Shown here: one piece after another, positions 1 to 12,679 of the stretch | How the letters are laid out: every line of letters begins with the position of its first letter | Position numbering within the stretch: position 1 is the first letter of the stretch | Assembly (NCBI RefSeq): GCF_032854445.1 | Contig: NC_088304.1 | Location: 32,730,810 to 32,794,809, forward strand | From: Liolophura sinensis | Taxonomy: Eukaryota > Mollusca > Polyplacophora > Chitonida > Chitonidae | Reading direction: 5' to 3' | DNA length: 64,000 nt | The notes under the pieces: model-generated | Database searches by the model: none | What the model saw: only the letters and a program-made list of their open reading frames with translations | Told to the model about the DNA's origin: nothing | Position numbers and translations under genes: made by a program

Positions 1-940
1 GATTTGCATATTATAAATTACCCCTGCGAGTCGGCGTTGGAACTCCTTACAAGGAATGTTTTTACTATCATAGCTCAACATATGCATATCAAAGACCATT
101 ACCAACTTCCCACATTGATGTCTTTTGCCACCTCAACGGATTATAACATACAAAGTGGCTGCTCTGCCATCTTTAAGCATACCATAAACAGTTATATTTA
201 TGATAGTATTATAATTTTGCCGCTTTTTTGTTGAATCAATGACAAATTCTTGCAGCACTATCTAATGAGAGAATGATATCTGTGTATGATGATGTCATTC
301 TCTTTAATTTTCGTTTAGACAGTATTTGATTGTATCACCTGACTTAAACATCATGCGTTTTACGAACTGTTCAATCACGCTTGCAGTCGGTGTTCTCTGA
401 ATGCCTTGTTAAACTTTGTTATGTGTGTAACTTATGCGGCTCACAACTGAGTCGTATCCCAGACTGCATCTGAGTTATAAAAGGTGAAAAAGTTATGTTT
501 TAGCTTTTGTACACTTTTATGCTGTGTATAAATGTAGACGCAAAAACCTTCATATCCAATATCTTCATATTGTTTGATAAATGTTTAATAAAGGAACATG
601 TTTGTATCATCATGAAGGCTGTACTGGATTTATGCAGATTACTTAGAAATCTATGTTGCTTACATCTCACGGTGCATATTACTGTGGATTATTCATTGTG
701 GCAAGACCCACACTAGCTGTGACATACTTGATATACACTATATTATTCTGTTGTACTTTTATCAGCATACTGAGACTGACTATATGGTAAGATTGCAAGC
801 TCTCAGTGAAATGGGACAAGAATGTTTATAAAATTTATCATGGACTTTGTATTCCTTGTTTACATATTTATTTCAGAGCTTTTTGTACAACGTGGTTAGA
901 TTAATGTTATTGATGTGTAATAAACATGCAATTACTAACT
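1..940 (+). other. Possible 3' UTR of an upstream plus-strand gene
   Basis: The stretch has no recognisable coding frame and is AT-rich, with a canonical AATAAA at 919-924 followed by a T/G-rich stretch, as expected at a polyadenylation site. The only open frame (4-234) matches nothing I know. A 3' UTR entering from the left edge is an inference; ordinary intergenic DNA is the alternative. Confidence 0.25.
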
Positions 941-1024
941 GCTCTGGTGCTTTGAAATGTCTGGTTTTGTTTAATATGTCATAGCAATGGATATTATAAA
1001 CGAAAACACGGCGCACTGAATATC

Positions 1025-1276
1025 GGGGCCTCCTTGGCTCAGTTGGATAGCGCGCTAGCGCAGCGTAATGACCCAGGAGCCTCTTATGTGTGAGTTCAAG
1101 CCCAGCTCATGCTGGCTTTCTCTCCGGACGTACATGGGAATGTCTCCCACCAACATGCAGATGGTCGTGGGTTTCCCCCTGGCTTTGCCCGGTTTCCTCC
1201 CATCATAATGCTGGCCGCCGTCGTATAAGTGAAATCTTGAGCACGGCGTAAAACACCAATCAAATAAATAAATAAG
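1025..1276 (+). mobile_element. SINE family A, near full length
   Basis: The copy starts with the tRNA-like head GGGGCCTCCTTGGCTCAGTT (A box), has a B-box-like GAGTTCAAGCCC, then the family core and the 3' tail GTAAAACACCAATCAAATAAA. TGAATATC occurs just before the head and again about 10 bp past the tail, a possible short target duplication. This entry defines family A as used in the other entries. Confidence 0.85.
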
Positions 1277-1785
1277 AAACATAAATGATTGAATATCTGA
1301 TAAACATTGGTTGATGTTAATTTAGGGGTGTTATGGCAGGACATGCTGTAGTAAGCCCCTTTATTAATTGATTGCTATTTTAACGTAAGTTTTGCCACGT
1401 TACAAACGTTGCTTGGTGGTCTTTTTCCTTCCCGAACATCCAGAAAGGAGAATCAACACTTTACCCATCTAAAGATGATAGTGAACGCAGTTAGTTTGAA
1501 TAGTGACATATATATGCCTAAAACGTTAGAGTATGTAACATTGATCTGCACATTTCAAAACAAGAGGTATTAAATATAGATACTGATTCTTTACAAGTTG
1601 AAGTCGTAAATATTTGCGTCAAATTGCATATATAATATCTGTCATCAATTATTTTCTGAGGAAAACACCACGTACAACGTTCATGTGTTATAGCACTTCG
1701 TTGGCAAATTTAGTTATTTATCTAAACAATTGTGAAGTACGACGTTAAACCGCTAGCATAGATGCATACATAGCCATTTATCTCT

Positions 1786-2022
1786 TTGGAAGTTTACATC
1801 GTACTCAAGAATATTTCACTTATACCACCGTGGCCAGAATTATGATGAGAGGCAACCCGACAGAGCCCGGGAGAAACCTACGACAGTCCGCAGGGTGATC
1901 CCAGGTCTTCCGAGTTAAGGTTGGAGAGAAAGCCAGCATAAGCTAGACTCGAACTCACAGCTATCAACACTGGTAAGAGGACTCTTGGATAATAACGCTG
2001 CACTAGCTAACTTCTCCAGGGC
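1786..2022 (-). mobile_element. SINE family A, diverged
   Basis: Reverse-orientation copy: the tail end (CGTACTCAAGAATATTTCACTT) lies left and the decayed tRNA-like head lies right, near 2000-2022. It carries many substitutions, so it is an old insertion. Confidence 0.75.
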
Positions 2023-2149
2023 ATTCCGAGAGTTGAGCTAGCGGTCCTCAGTGGTTCTAAGCCACGTGCTGCTCTATATGGATTGTTTATCCAATCAATA
2101 TATTGCATATGCCGTGTATTTCTTTACTTTCACCGGTATGTCGAATTTC

Positions 2150-2575
2150 AAATATAATAGGCTAACAATGACCCAACCCTAACCCATATATACGCACTGC
2201 GAACTGAGTTATAAGCTGCCACTGCTGACTCGGGCTAGTGCTGCTGAATTTATACTTGATGTAAGTAATGTGGACACAGTATGTCACACCTTTTCTTAAT
2301 TTGAATAAAACATCGCATTTCAATAGGAAAAAAGGTAGCATTCACCTAACCCTAGTCTAACCCTGGACAGAGACACCTGCTATCTGAGTGATGAACTGGC
2401 ACTGCGGGCTCCTAATCCAGTTGTTACTGAGTCCATTCTTTACATACGTAGGCAGAATAAGTTGTGTATTGTCTTGATTTTATATGAATATAGTTTTGGA
2501 AACAGGAGAAGGTAGATTTATCTAACCTAGACATATGCGCACTGCTATCTGAGTGAAAACCAGTGTATAAATATC
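2150..2575. repeat. Decayed direct repeat, about 175-bp period
   Basis: Three similar blocks start near 2160, 2335 and 2510. Each contains a CTAACCC-like stretch followed by variants of CACTGCTATCTGAGT. Similarity was judged by eye and is modest. No coding potential is visible. Confidence 0.4.
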
Positions 2576-2680
2576 AGCCCTACCTCATATTATAAGCAGG
2601 GCTCAAATTAAACAAATTCTGTATCACACGTACTTTTATCCATTTTCTTGCTGTAGATAACATACTATATATTCCTTTGG

Positions 2681-2808
2681 AAGGTCTGCAGCAACCTTCG
2701 GATGGTCGTGGGTTTCGACTGGGGTATGTCCAGTGTCCTCCCACCATAACACTTGCCGCCGCCCTACAAACGAAATATTCTTGAGTGCAATTCAAATAAA
2801 TAAATATA
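2681..2808 (+). mobile_element. SINE family A, 3' fragment
   Basis: Only the core (GGATGGTCGTGGGTTTC) and the tail ending in CAAATAAATAAATA remain; the tRNA-like head is missing. Confidence 0.7.
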
Positions 2809-4260
2809 TAATCACGAACAGCGTCTGAGAAATAGCGCATATTGACAAATCAATTTCGATTTGGTTATGTCTTAGTGTGAAGTGAATTTGGACTCGCAAC
2901 ATCACCACTTCACAGAACGGTCAAAGACGAAGGAACATTAACATGAAGAATATATCAGGTAAAAGACCCATTAAACACTGTATATAAACACATGGATGGA
3001 GTTACACTGTGTGACGGATACTCTCTGGGTCGCTACATCCAACTTTAGAACTTAATGTTTAAAACCCATAAAATGGTTGGAAAGAAATTTAAAAAAATCC
3101 ACGGACCTATTTTGCTGCACAGCGTTTCTTGTAAATGACTTCAGCCTATACTTTGACATGAAAACATTTCTTCATTGAAAACACGAACATAAGCCAACAG
3201 AGTGAGCGCAGAAAATTGTATGAAACTTGACGTATTTCTTCTTGATATTCTTTATTTGTTTCGATTTCACACGGTCAAAGGTTGCATAAAACTTAGAGAT
3301 AAAAGCCTGGTTTATGGTATGCACAAATAATGGGGATATAGTTCTCTTTTTGCCAGATTAAAACTTTGAATTCGAAACTTTTAACAGTATTAGTTATTAA
3401 TTAATGATACAATAATTATTTATTACACTGGAATGGTGTTGTTACACATTGGATGTACCTGATGTAAATTTTAAAAGTTACATGTTTGTGATTCAGGTGG
3501 CAGCTTTTCTGCTAAACAGTTTCTTCACTGGGGTGACCGGCCTTTGAACACCAAATAATAGAGAAATAGTGAATACATCAGCCTTACAATTCTTTTAAAT
3601 TATTTCCAAGTTTTTTTGATTGTTACAGCTTGTTACAACCATACTGAAATACAATTAGTTTTAATGACTACTTTTGCCAAAGTATATGTATGGCGTAACA
3701 TTAAACACCGAAAATACAGGGAGTGGTAGGCCTTTATTCAAACAGCTTCCCTTGTCTTGTTTCCATTGGTCCCATTTCCACTGACCAAGTTGAAATATTG
3801 TGACGGCATTGAACTACAGATAAAATGACATGCATTTAATATGCTAAGTTTCAGTATATATTTGGCTGAAGTATAGACCACACATAACACCAAACAGGAT
3901 ACAGTAGTCACTGGGAAGAAGTGCCTGAATGAGCACAATCCTCATAATTTTTCATCAGGCAAATCAAATACCAGTACTTTAGAAGGAAAATGATACACCC
4001 ATATATGTTTCATACACACTGAATACAAATCCTTGTTTACGCAAACCAGAATGCCAGTTTGAAAACATGCTGTGCACTTGGTGTTGAAAGTGTCCACAGT
4101 ATGTCTACTGACAGCAGGTTATGCCTCTCAATGAATTAATACCCATAATCAGGAGAAATGAAGAAAACATGACTGCTTTGGTTCACAAAAGTATACTTTT
4201 TGGTAACATTTATGGCATTTACAACTGGAATGTGGTACTCCTTTTAAAGTAAGAGAAGGT
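2809..4260. other. Intergenic, nothing recognised
   Basis: AT-rich DNA with only short open frames (such as 3738-3938 minus) that resemble no known protein. I see no RNA gene or clear repeat here. Confidence 0.4.
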
Positions 4261-4366
4261 TGTGGTTTCCTTCAGTCCGGTTTCCTCCCATCATAACACT
4301 GACTGCCATCATATAAGTGAAACATTTTTGAGCATGGCATAAAACACCAATCAAATAAAATAAAAA
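4261..4366 (+). mobile_element. SINE family A, 3' fragment
   Basis: The last third of the element is present: TCCGGTTTCCTCCCATCATAA through the tail AAAACACCAATCAAATAAAA. Confidence 0.7.
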
Positions 4367-4689
4367 ACTCAGTCATGTGGCGTCCAAAATAACCTGTACA
4401 CAGTTAGATTGAAGTTTTGCCTGATGAACTTAAATATCGTTCCATTTTTTTCTGCGATGCCCAGAGAATAGCAGATAACACTCAAAAACTGCTGTTTTTC
4501 TCATTCTTAAAAGTCACACAACCAGGATCCATTGCTACGGTGAGGCTAAAAAGTGGTAAGCATGTAGATGAACTACCACTCTTTATTTTAGTGTGTTGTA
4601 ACTATTTTGTCACACTGGACAGTTTTGCCTTTTGTGAAGCCTTTGTGCCATAGTTTCTTCACTGTCTGATTTAGTTCTGGCACTTTGTA

Positions 4690-4990
4690 TAAAACTGAAA
4701 GTGACATCCTAACAGCTGAAGGTGGGTACATCTCCTAAACAAATGATGGCCCAGCATAATGCCAATGCAAAGACACAAATTTTACCTTTGCAAACCAAAA
4801 GTAGGACATGGAAAAAAAACAAACAACTTGCACTTTCTGCAAAACAATTGTACGTGTAGCAGTTTTGGACGATAATTGTAAATATACAAACACATAACCT
4901 GAAGTGACATCCTTGAAACCAGAAGTGGGTATACCTCCTTATACTCGTATATTTAGCACATGTAACATCCCATCAGTTGATGCTACTTGG
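4690..4990 (+). repeat. Left arm of a distant inverted repeat
   Basis: The block around 4918-4943 (ACCAGAAGTGGGTATACCTC) and the preceding GAAGTGACAT recur in reverse complement near 8170-8225. A second, weaker copy of the same motif occurs near 4700-4740. This may be a decayed transposable element about 3.6 kb long. Confidence 0.35.
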
Positions 4991-6004
4991 AAAGAAAAAA
5001 AATGCAATATGTCCATGAGCAAACTGGGTAATGTGACTTGGTGACCATGTTGAATTTAGTGCAAAACCTTTAATAGCATGCTAGTCTATATAAGTCACTA
5101 AAATTTGGAAAATGTGAAATCTTTTTTATGTTTTTTGCAACCAGTTATTAGATAACATTACATAAAAACTATGCTATCTGATGAACTTTGAGATGCTGAT
5201 TGCAAGTCACCCGAAGTTAGCAATTTTATTTCCCTACAAGTGGAAAATATGCAATGAAAATAACTGAAAATGGATCTTTTGAAACTAAGGAAATGAAGGG
5301 TTGATACACTGGTAGCTTACAGACTGGAGCAAAGAAAGTATAATAAACCTTCAAATTTGTCTGTAAACTACAATTGTAAGTATGGTAGATCGAAGAAAAA
5401 CAAAAGAAGAATACAATGTGGGAATAGGGAAAAAAAGATAAACTTGTCCCCTAAATAAATAAAGATTTCAATAAAATTGCAGATCAAAGTAATTAGTGTG
5501 CATGAAATGTGGAACACTGAAGTATTTACTTACACTCACTGAGCTTTGTTGAGTAAGCTTAGATGGGTGAGGTATATGTACGATAAATGTACCCTTTAGA
5601 GGCAAATTATATGAATGGAATTAATAAACAAACCTGCTAGGACAGTGGCCAAATATGATGAAATTCACGAATATTTGTCATTCAACCAGACAGCTACTAC
5701 AAAAAAAGAAAAACGAAAAATGAATGTAAAAATGAACATGCTTTGTTATTATTTGTGTATTCTGTAGCTTTTATTATGTAACTTTCTTTTTTAACCTTGT
5801 GTATTTATTTCTTTACTAACGTAACTGTTGTTTAATGACATACTAATGTGATGGCAGTAACTTTTATGGGTGGAGGAAGTTGGAGAAAACCCACATGTTG
5901 TCAAATGCTTACTGTTACCAATGTGCCCCAAGCTGTGAGAGAGGGAAAAACCTTTTTAAAAAAGCAAGTTGGCGTGACTTTAAAAACTATTTATAACATT
6001 ACCA

Positions 6005-6133
6005 TTATTTATTTATATAACTGGAGCTTTATACAGTACTCAAAAATATTTGACTTACATGATGACAGCCAGTATTAAACCGGGCAAAGCTTGGGGAAAA
6101 CTCACGACCATCTACAGCTTGCTGGCAGACCTT
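6005..6133 (-). mobile_element. SINE family A, 3' part, decayed
   Basis: Tail-to-core fragment in reverse orientation: TACAGTACTCAAAAATATTT, then ACTCACGACCATCTACAG. The head is missing. Confidence 0.6.
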
Positions 6134-7104
6134 CAAGGATACGAATATAACATTAAGAATAAAGTTAACAGAATCAATGATATGCATGAAGTTGAAAAGT
6201 AAAGCACCCTTCAAGGTCATAATTATGGCAAATTAAGATTAATACGACACACTAAATATGCAACAATTATTCATGGAGTAAGCTGGATTTTAAACTTGAT
6301 GTGAGGTTACACAAAATGAACACATGCACATAAAATTTTATGAGAATGAGACAATAAGACCTGTGTGACAGATAGGTGGACAGAGTACGGGGTGGGCAGA
6401 CAGAATGACAAATCAAAATTAATGTCTGTTGTTGATTTTGAAGAAGTGATTAATGGCAAACAAGGCAGTCAGTGAACACCTATAGCTCTCCTGACTGAGC
6501 AGTTCATAAAACTGTATAATGTTCAGTGAGATATGTTCAAATCCTGTCCTCTAAACCAAAATACAGCAGAATGACACAGTCACATACAGATATTATTCAT
6601 ACATTAGATAGTACTAAGATGTCGCACTTAAATCAAACAGAAAGGCCAAAATTATTACATACTGTCAGAAATATGACTGTTTATTATATACATAGCAGAT
6701 ATAGATTTCAGAGCAGCTTCGTGATCAGGTCATCAAAGTACATAAAGTAGAATACAGAAAATATTTAAATTCAGAAAATATTGATTCCGTGACAAATTTA
6801 GTGATCAGCGCATTTCCACTGTTTTTAAGATAAATAACTCATTTCTGAACCCTTCATTTGTTCGAACATGCTCTATCTGCATTTTAAATTTCAGCTTAAT
6901 CGCATTAAACCTTCTCAAGAAAATGACATATAAACGCTTTCTGTCAACCGTAATATTGCAGAAACAGTACATTAATTGAATGGTGTCTATGCATTGATAG
7001 AAAGCACATATTCTTCGTAACCATCAATGTACTGTACGTACACTTCATAATATGTACATATAAATGTGTCAAATGTAGTCAATCAACATGTGGGCAATTT
7101 TTAA

Positions 7105-7700
7105 AGGCGTGTATGTCCTTTTTTTCCACACAGCTCAAGGATTTTCAGCATACTTACAGAACATACATAGCCCTTATTACACAGTCATTTTCAGCTTACA
7201 ACTATAGCAGTTTTCTGTCTAGTGTCCAGCAAATACTGGGATAATTGCGATTTTTCACAGCTTAATCACAATTTAGGACAAAAGTATACACATCAAGAAA
7301 AAAATAAGACCGGGTTCGAGATAAGAACGTCAAACTATGTCGGGTGGCATACTTACAGTATTTCTACATTCATTCTAGACACAAACAGATTGTATTTGCA
7401 TTATGTAACATGTCTTGTAAATGTGCCAAAAAGTCGTAAATCAGCCTTTTATCAAATTTTGAAGCCCTATATATCCTGTCTTAAGACAGCCCAAACATTT
7501 TCAGCATACATACAGTACATATATAGTCCCTTTCACTCAGCAATCTTGAACTCTATAGGTGTATCAGTTTTCTGTCACGAGACCTACAAAAATGAGGAAA
7601 TTTCTGATCACAATTTGCGACATAACTACATCTTACAAGGAAAAAATAAGAACAAATTCGTGATCTGGACATCAAATTATGTCAGATAGCATATTTAGAA
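7105..7700. repeat. Two decayed direct repeats, about 340 bp apart
   Basis: The block near 7140-7385 and the block near 7480-7695 share the same order of motifs: TTTTCAGCATACTTACAGAA / TTTTCAGCATACATACAGTA, then CAGTTTTCTGTC, TCACAATTT and AAAAAATAAGA. The 155-codon open frame at 7222-7689 runs through this repeat and matches no protein I know. Confidence 0.45.
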
Positions 7701-7720
7701 TAGTGAAATTCCAAAAAACA

Positions 7721-7744
7721 TACACACACACACACACACACAAA
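7721..7744. repeat. (CA)n microsatellite
   Basis: An uninterrupted run of about 11 CA dinucleotides. Confidence 0.9.
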
Positions 7745-8094
7745 CGTGATATCACTTCCTCTGTATCATATAAAACCTAATTTGCATAAACATTGCATTC
7801 TTTCTTCTAAACAGTCTCCAGGGAACGCTTGTTATGTGTGCTAAATTTCAAGACAATCAGACAGGGTTCTGGAGAAAATGACTCTCAAACATTTTCATAT
7901 CAACCGTATATCAAGCCACGTCACATAACTTGAGGACACCTAAATCTGTACTCGTAAGAGCACATCTCCAGGTCTGTCACCTATCTAAGTTTCACGCATT
8001 TCTGTCGAGCCTCTTTCGCTTAGAAGTTTTTTTAATTTTGAGAATGAAAAAACTGCAAATTTTTTGTCATGTACTACTTTCGGATTGTTGACGT

Positions 8095-8300
8095 CACTTC
8101 CGGTCATGTAAAATTTGTCTGCTTGCCTTGGGATGATGTTAGGCCTTAAGATTGCATCTCTAGCTTCACTGGTTAAGGAGATATACCCACTTCTGGTTTT
8201 GATAATGTCACTTCCAGTTTTGCAAAAATTGCATTTTCGGAATCAGTGTCAAAAACTGCATCTGACAGGACTATTTGCAGCACATCACCTGAACAAGTGT
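8095..8300 (-). repeat. Right arm of the distant inverted repeat
   Basis: The reverse complement reads AACTGGAAGTGACATTATC followed by ACCAGAAGTGGGTATATCTC, matching the left arm near 4900-4945 at roughly 80 percent by eye. Confidence 0.35.
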
Positions 8301-8566
8301 AGAAATTATTAGCAAAAAACGAAATTTGGGGTTGCATGACAATTAAAACCCAATAGCAAGCTTATACAATTTTCAACCAAGAAAGTTCTCGTTCTCAAAC
8401 TTAACAACCCTAGGCTTTGTACACTTTCAGTTGAAATTTCTGCTCAGTCACATCAGCCGTTCTGGACAAGAAGATTTTTTTCAGGTTTTCATCAAAATCC
8501 AAGATGGCCGCCAAGTCATGTGACAAAATCTACCTAAAAGTTACGATGCACAACTTCAAGTCCTAC

Positions 8567-8632
8567 AGTCCCCACAATATGGCTGAAATATTGCCGATGC
8601 AGCTTTATGAAATAATCATTCATTCGTTCAAG
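8567..8632 (+). mobile_element. SINE 3' fragment of another family
   Basis: Contains ATGGCTGAAATATTGCCGAT followed by an ATTCATTCGTTC tail. This 3' end resembles one common in mollusc SINEs, by recollection. No head is seen. Confidence 0.45.
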
Positions 8633-8739
8633 TCCTACAGATAAACATGTTAATATTTCATAAACTTCGGAATAACCATTTTCACCAGAAACGCGGCACA
8701 ATTTTGGTGAGAATAATAATAAAGACAAATAATCTTAAC

Positions 8740-10040
8740 GAATACAAGAGGGAATCAAGCCTGAATGGCTTGGACACCTAATTAAGATCTTGTCATGAAA
8801 TAAACAAAAAAGGCATAAAATATTACATTGTCTTAAATATGACTGTTCATAACATGCATAAAGAATGCAGAGCAGTGACTTCATATGTTATAGATTTGTA
8901 AATCGTTGTGGTTGTAAAAGATGCCATTGTGGACTGTGGTATTTGTATACACATGGTGAACTGCATTTGGCAATCCGTGTAGTTTGTGGCAATTGCAATC
9001 CTGTGATTGGTCAATTCCATGTGACAGGCGCTACATTCAGACTGGTTTTTTTTTATTCATTTTTTCAGTGGGAACATATGAAAAGAGCCAATGATATTAA
9101 GAGACAATGACTAATCATAATAGAGGCTAGTTGTATAGTGTGACGGGTGCTACAGACAACAGTGACTACTGACGCGTCACTTTGAAATCTTCCCAGATTC
9201 CTGTGATTTGTTGTAAGACTGAACCTTAATTTTGTGGTTGAACTGACTGACTTGACTGAAACTTATGCTGCTTTAGCACAAGGAAGCACCAATCAAATAA
9301 AACTGTCAAAAAGGAAAACTTGAGGTTTTAAATTGTAAATGTTTAACTGTCAAGTGGTGCATAAGTGATAGGTTCTGAAGGTGTCACTGGATGTCGGGGA
9401 TACATAACAGGTAAGTGCTTTTGGTGGATATAAACTCTGAAACTGGATATGCCTGGCAGAATAAAATTATTCAGTGAAGCTCACATTAGACATGAGATTT
9501 TGTACTTTTTGAGAAACACAGTGTTTGCCATGGCCAAAGGACAGAGAAAGAGACAGGTGTCAAGCTTTAGGAAAGGAAAAAAAAACTATTCAATCAGAGG
9601 CAATAAAGCAACACTCAGGCTGGTAGGAATATGCCAAAAACATATGTAGGACTCAGAGCAACAGCAGCTATGTAAGATTGCATGGATTGAACAAAAATTG
9701 AATGTGTGAACTTGTTGGACTGTGATCTACTGCACTATGATGTTGGTGTACCTCTTCCTGGCCCATTCGCTCCCACTGTCATGGACTCTTGCCAGCTGGC
9801 TGAACGCCAGAGATTAAAAGCTGAGCAGAACACCTACAAGACTGCTGCACCTGGGAAAGACCGCCGAGCTGTAGAATATTGCATTTGCTTACCACTGGAC
9901 CACAACATCAAACTGTCCTGAAGGGCTGAACTGAGATTTGAACAACGAGATGCCTCGGGGTGTGTGCGTCACAGAGAGGCTTGCCTGTGCTGAGTGCGGC
10001 TTCTCTTCTAAAAGTAGAAAGAAGTACCATCAGGCAAAAA
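8740..10040. other. Intergenic, nothing recognised
   Basis: Short open frames at 8865-9110, 9449-9649 and 9706-9921 lack recognisable domains. A weak family A tail (GCACCAATCAAATAAAA) lies near 9285-9303. I cannot support a gene here. Confidence 0.35.
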
Positions 10041-10224
10041 ATTATTTATTTAATTTATTTGATTGGTGTTTTACGCCGTACTCAAGAATACATCACTCAC
10101 AGGACGAAGGCCAGCATTATGGTGGGTGGAAACTGGGCAGAACCTGGGGGAAGACAGACAGACCTTCCCACTTACGGCCAAAGAGGAAGCCAGCATGAGC
10201 TGGACTTGAACTCACAGCGACACC
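10041..10224 (-). mobile_element. SINE family A, head truncated
   Basis: The T-rich end and TTGATTGGTGTTTTACGCCG lie left; the core follows, then GAGCTGGACTTGAACTCACA (B box, reverse). A deletion of part of the core brings GGGGGAAGACAGACAG next to the following section. Confidence 0.8.
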
Positions 10225-10257
10225 AAGCAAGCAAAGACAATGAAAATGTCTGCTAGT

Positions 10258-10562
10258 TTGACGTCATACCTAACTTTTCAGACATATGATGACAAGGAGT
10301 ATTTAGTGTGCTCACAGAGTATCTGTTCTTGCGGAAGGGTGAGTACATGCTGCCACTTAAGTGTAATGCCACAAAACATCTCATGCAGTGACATTGTACT
10401 GACACTGGGCCCAACCACTTATGTTTGCTTTCTGTAACCTGTCAGTGCTGAGCATCAAACAAGGCAGCAACAAGTACCATGTATAAAATGTTTGGTATGA
10501 CTTGACCTGGGTTTGTCCCCAGGACTGGTGTCCTGACATCGAGGAGGATGCTGTAGCTACTA
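10258..10562 (-). mobile_element. SINE family B, near full length
   Basis: The tRNA-like head is at the right end: the reverse complement of 10500-10560 has a B-box-like GGGACAAACCC. Its order of motifs (ACTGACACTGGGCCCAACCA, then AGCAACAAGTACCAT, then TTTGGTATGAC) is that of a SINE type I recall from mollusc genomes. Cysteine-rich frames in it are accidental. Confidence 0.6.
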
Positions 10563-10628
10563 GGAAAGCGAAGCGGTTGCACAATGTGGAAATATATGCT
10601 ACAGACTGAAATTGATATATGTGAAACA

Positions 10629-10712
10629 GTTGTTATTTATTTATTTATATAAAAAGGTTTCTTGAAGGACTCATTATGGTGGGTTGAAAACAGACAGAGC
10701 TAAAACCCTCTG
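10629..10712 (-). mobile_element. SINE family A, decayed fragment
   Basis: TTATTTATTTATTTATAT followed by a weak core (CATTATGGTGGGTTGAAAAC). Confidence 0.4.
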
Positions 10713-11465
10713 CCACAAAGGCCATTGTGAAATGCTTAGGCCTGAACAACATACACTGTTATGGAGACTTGAGGATGAGCTACACACAAGCTCTCAATGA
10801 CACTAAATGCGCTGTTTCTTCTGTCCCTGACAACTGTGGTTTAATAATGGAAAGAACAAAAAATAAAGGAGTTCACATTTGGGAATGTTTTCATTCAGGC
10901 GTGAACGAGTTCCCCACTGATGCAGATAAGAAAATTTTAAGGGAGTGTATGAACAGAAAATTACATTAGCAAAAAAACATTTAAATGGATTATAATACCC
11001 CAAAGAAATGTGAAGATACTAAGTATGACCCAGTTATTAATATGTATGCTGAACGCAAATACATTAAATGGCACACCTGTATGACAAATACTGATAGCCA
11101 AAATTTTTAAAATGAAGCACAAACCATATGGATGAATAGGTGAAAAACAATTAAGTGACTACCCCTTGTATCAGTCGATGCTGAATTCTTCAAGGACAAG
11201 TTTGCACAGTTCCACCACTTGTGAGCACTGAGTAGTTAGACACATCAGCTTAGAGAAATGGTGGGCTCCATATGAAGGGGATCACCTGTAACAAGAGTTA
11301 TTATTTTGTCACCCAAGAATTTGAAACACTGTTTAAACATTAAAATGATATTGGCAGCTGAATTACACGTGCATATAAAACAAATTATGAAATGGTAGAA
11401 AAGAAAATATGTGTTTAATAAACTGATTATTAGCATAAGTAGTATGTAAAGTAAAACTCTAGGTT
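10713..11465. other. Intergenic with one unassigned open frame
   Basis: The frame at 10727-10969 (80 codons, ending ADKKILRECMNRKLH) has a protein-like composition but no domain I recognise and no supporting splice structure. The rest appears non-coding. It could be a relic of a transposon or an exon; I do not call it a gene. Confidence 0.25.
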
Positions 11466-11466
11466 A

Positions 11467-11637
11467 TATTTATTTCTTTATTTTATTTGTTTGGTGTTTT
11501 ATGCCATACTCAAGAATATTTCACTTATACGACGGCGGTCAGCATTATGGTGGGTGAAAACTGGGCCGAGCCCGGGGGAAATCCATGGCAATCCGCAGGT
11601 TGCGGACAGACCTTCCCACTTACGGCTGAAGAGGAAC
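11467..11637 (-). mobile_element. SINE family A, head truncated
   Basis: Reverse copy with tail, GCCATACTCAAGAATATTTC, core and CTTCCCACTTACGG. It stops before the tRNA-like head. Confidence 0.8.
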
Positions 11638-11639
11638 TC

Positions 11640-12300
11640 TAGGGTATAGGCAGGAAAGAAAACAGCGATGGAATACACAGTATATAAATGCTTAGCATAA
11701 CTAGACATAGTTCAACTACTACGTTTAAATTATACACACAAAAAAAATAAAGAGAACAAACAAGCCTGAATTCTTTACAATGTGCATCGATGTGACTTTA
11801 GAGTTGACAGTCTGAACTTCACAGCACATTTGATGAGAGTGCACATTGTATGGTCTTACTTCATGCACACTGAAACCGAGAACAATTATGAATATCAGAG
11901 AAAGCTTGATATAAAGGAACTTGAGGGTAAATTTTAATGTTTGTGAGTGAAATTTACGGCAGATAACTGCCCATTCACATAACGAAATGAGAAATGAGAA
12001 GTGATTATTGCAAAATGGCTGTCATTTCCCCTTTGACCTTTATGAAACTGAATTTCTAAGCGATGTGCAGTGGTAATTTTGTAACATAACTTAATACTTA
12101 TTTGCAGAATGGTGAGGTTGTTTCCAGTGAATTGAGATATCTGACAGCACATTACAGGTACAGGTGTGAAATACACAGAAAGTTTTTGTTTGACCAGGAT
12201 AAAATATGGTAGCCTGGATGCAATGTATGATAACAATACATCAAGTTAAGAATTACCAACTTGGAATGAGTGTACACTTTGCTTACATGTACCTGTGTAA
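11640..12300. other. Intergenic, nothing recognised
   Basis: No repeat family or convincing reading frame was seen. The minus frame at 11934-12236 matches nothing I know. Confidence 0.35.
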
Positions 12301-12433
12301 TCGCCGAAGGATTTCCCTACATGGGTGACACAAGGATTCGAACTTGCCAACGTCCAGCGCTCTACCAACGGAGCTAAAGGGAAAATTCCACTAGCTACTG
12401 CTAGTATAAGCACTGGAAAGCTGCTCCTGTTAC
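12301..12433 (-). mobile_element. tRNA-like SINE family T, copy 1
   Basis: The reverse complement carries an A box (TAGCTCCGTTGGTAGAGCGC) and B box (GTTCGAATCC) preceded by a leader containing AGCAGTAGCTAGTGG. The tRNA-like part cannot fold as a complete functional tRNA by eye, and the same leader recurs in two other places, so it is a SINE rather than a tRNA gene. Confidence 0.6.
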
Positions 12434-12552
12434 ACTCCTCCCCACTTAAATCCTCCCCTCTCTCCCAAAACACACCCACGTTCCCTGGCCCAGAGCTCCA
12501 CTCTTCTTGGAACCTGTTAGGTCAAGGTACCAGTGGAATGGTTGAAAGATTT

Positions 12553-12679
12553 CACTACGTTGGTCACATTCGAACTTGGGTTTCTGCAGCTGATGTCCAG
12601 CGCTCTACCAACTGAGCTAACGGGCAATTCCTGCTAACTACTGCTAGTATAAGCACTGGAAAGCTGCTCCAGTTACACA
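12553..12679 (-). mobile_element. tRNA-like SINE family T, copy 2
   Basis: Same leader (TACTGCTAGTATAAGCACTG) and A-box region (CAGCGCTCTACCAACTGAGC) as copy 1, about 250 bp away in the same orientation, which suggests local duplication. Confidence 0.55.

Noticed and set aside
7222-7689. 155-codon plus frame as a gene
   Set aside because: It runs through two decayed direct repeats and resembles no known protein.
9938-10437. Zinc-finger or SWIM-like cysteine/histidine motifs (CAECGF, CSCGRVSTCCH)
   Set aside because: The second lies within SINE family B and the first runs straight into a SINE family A copy; no continuous frame joins them.
12301-12679. Two tRNA genes on the minus strand
   Set aside because: A and B boxes exist, but the cloverleaf is incomplete and both share a repeated leader; they are SINE copies.
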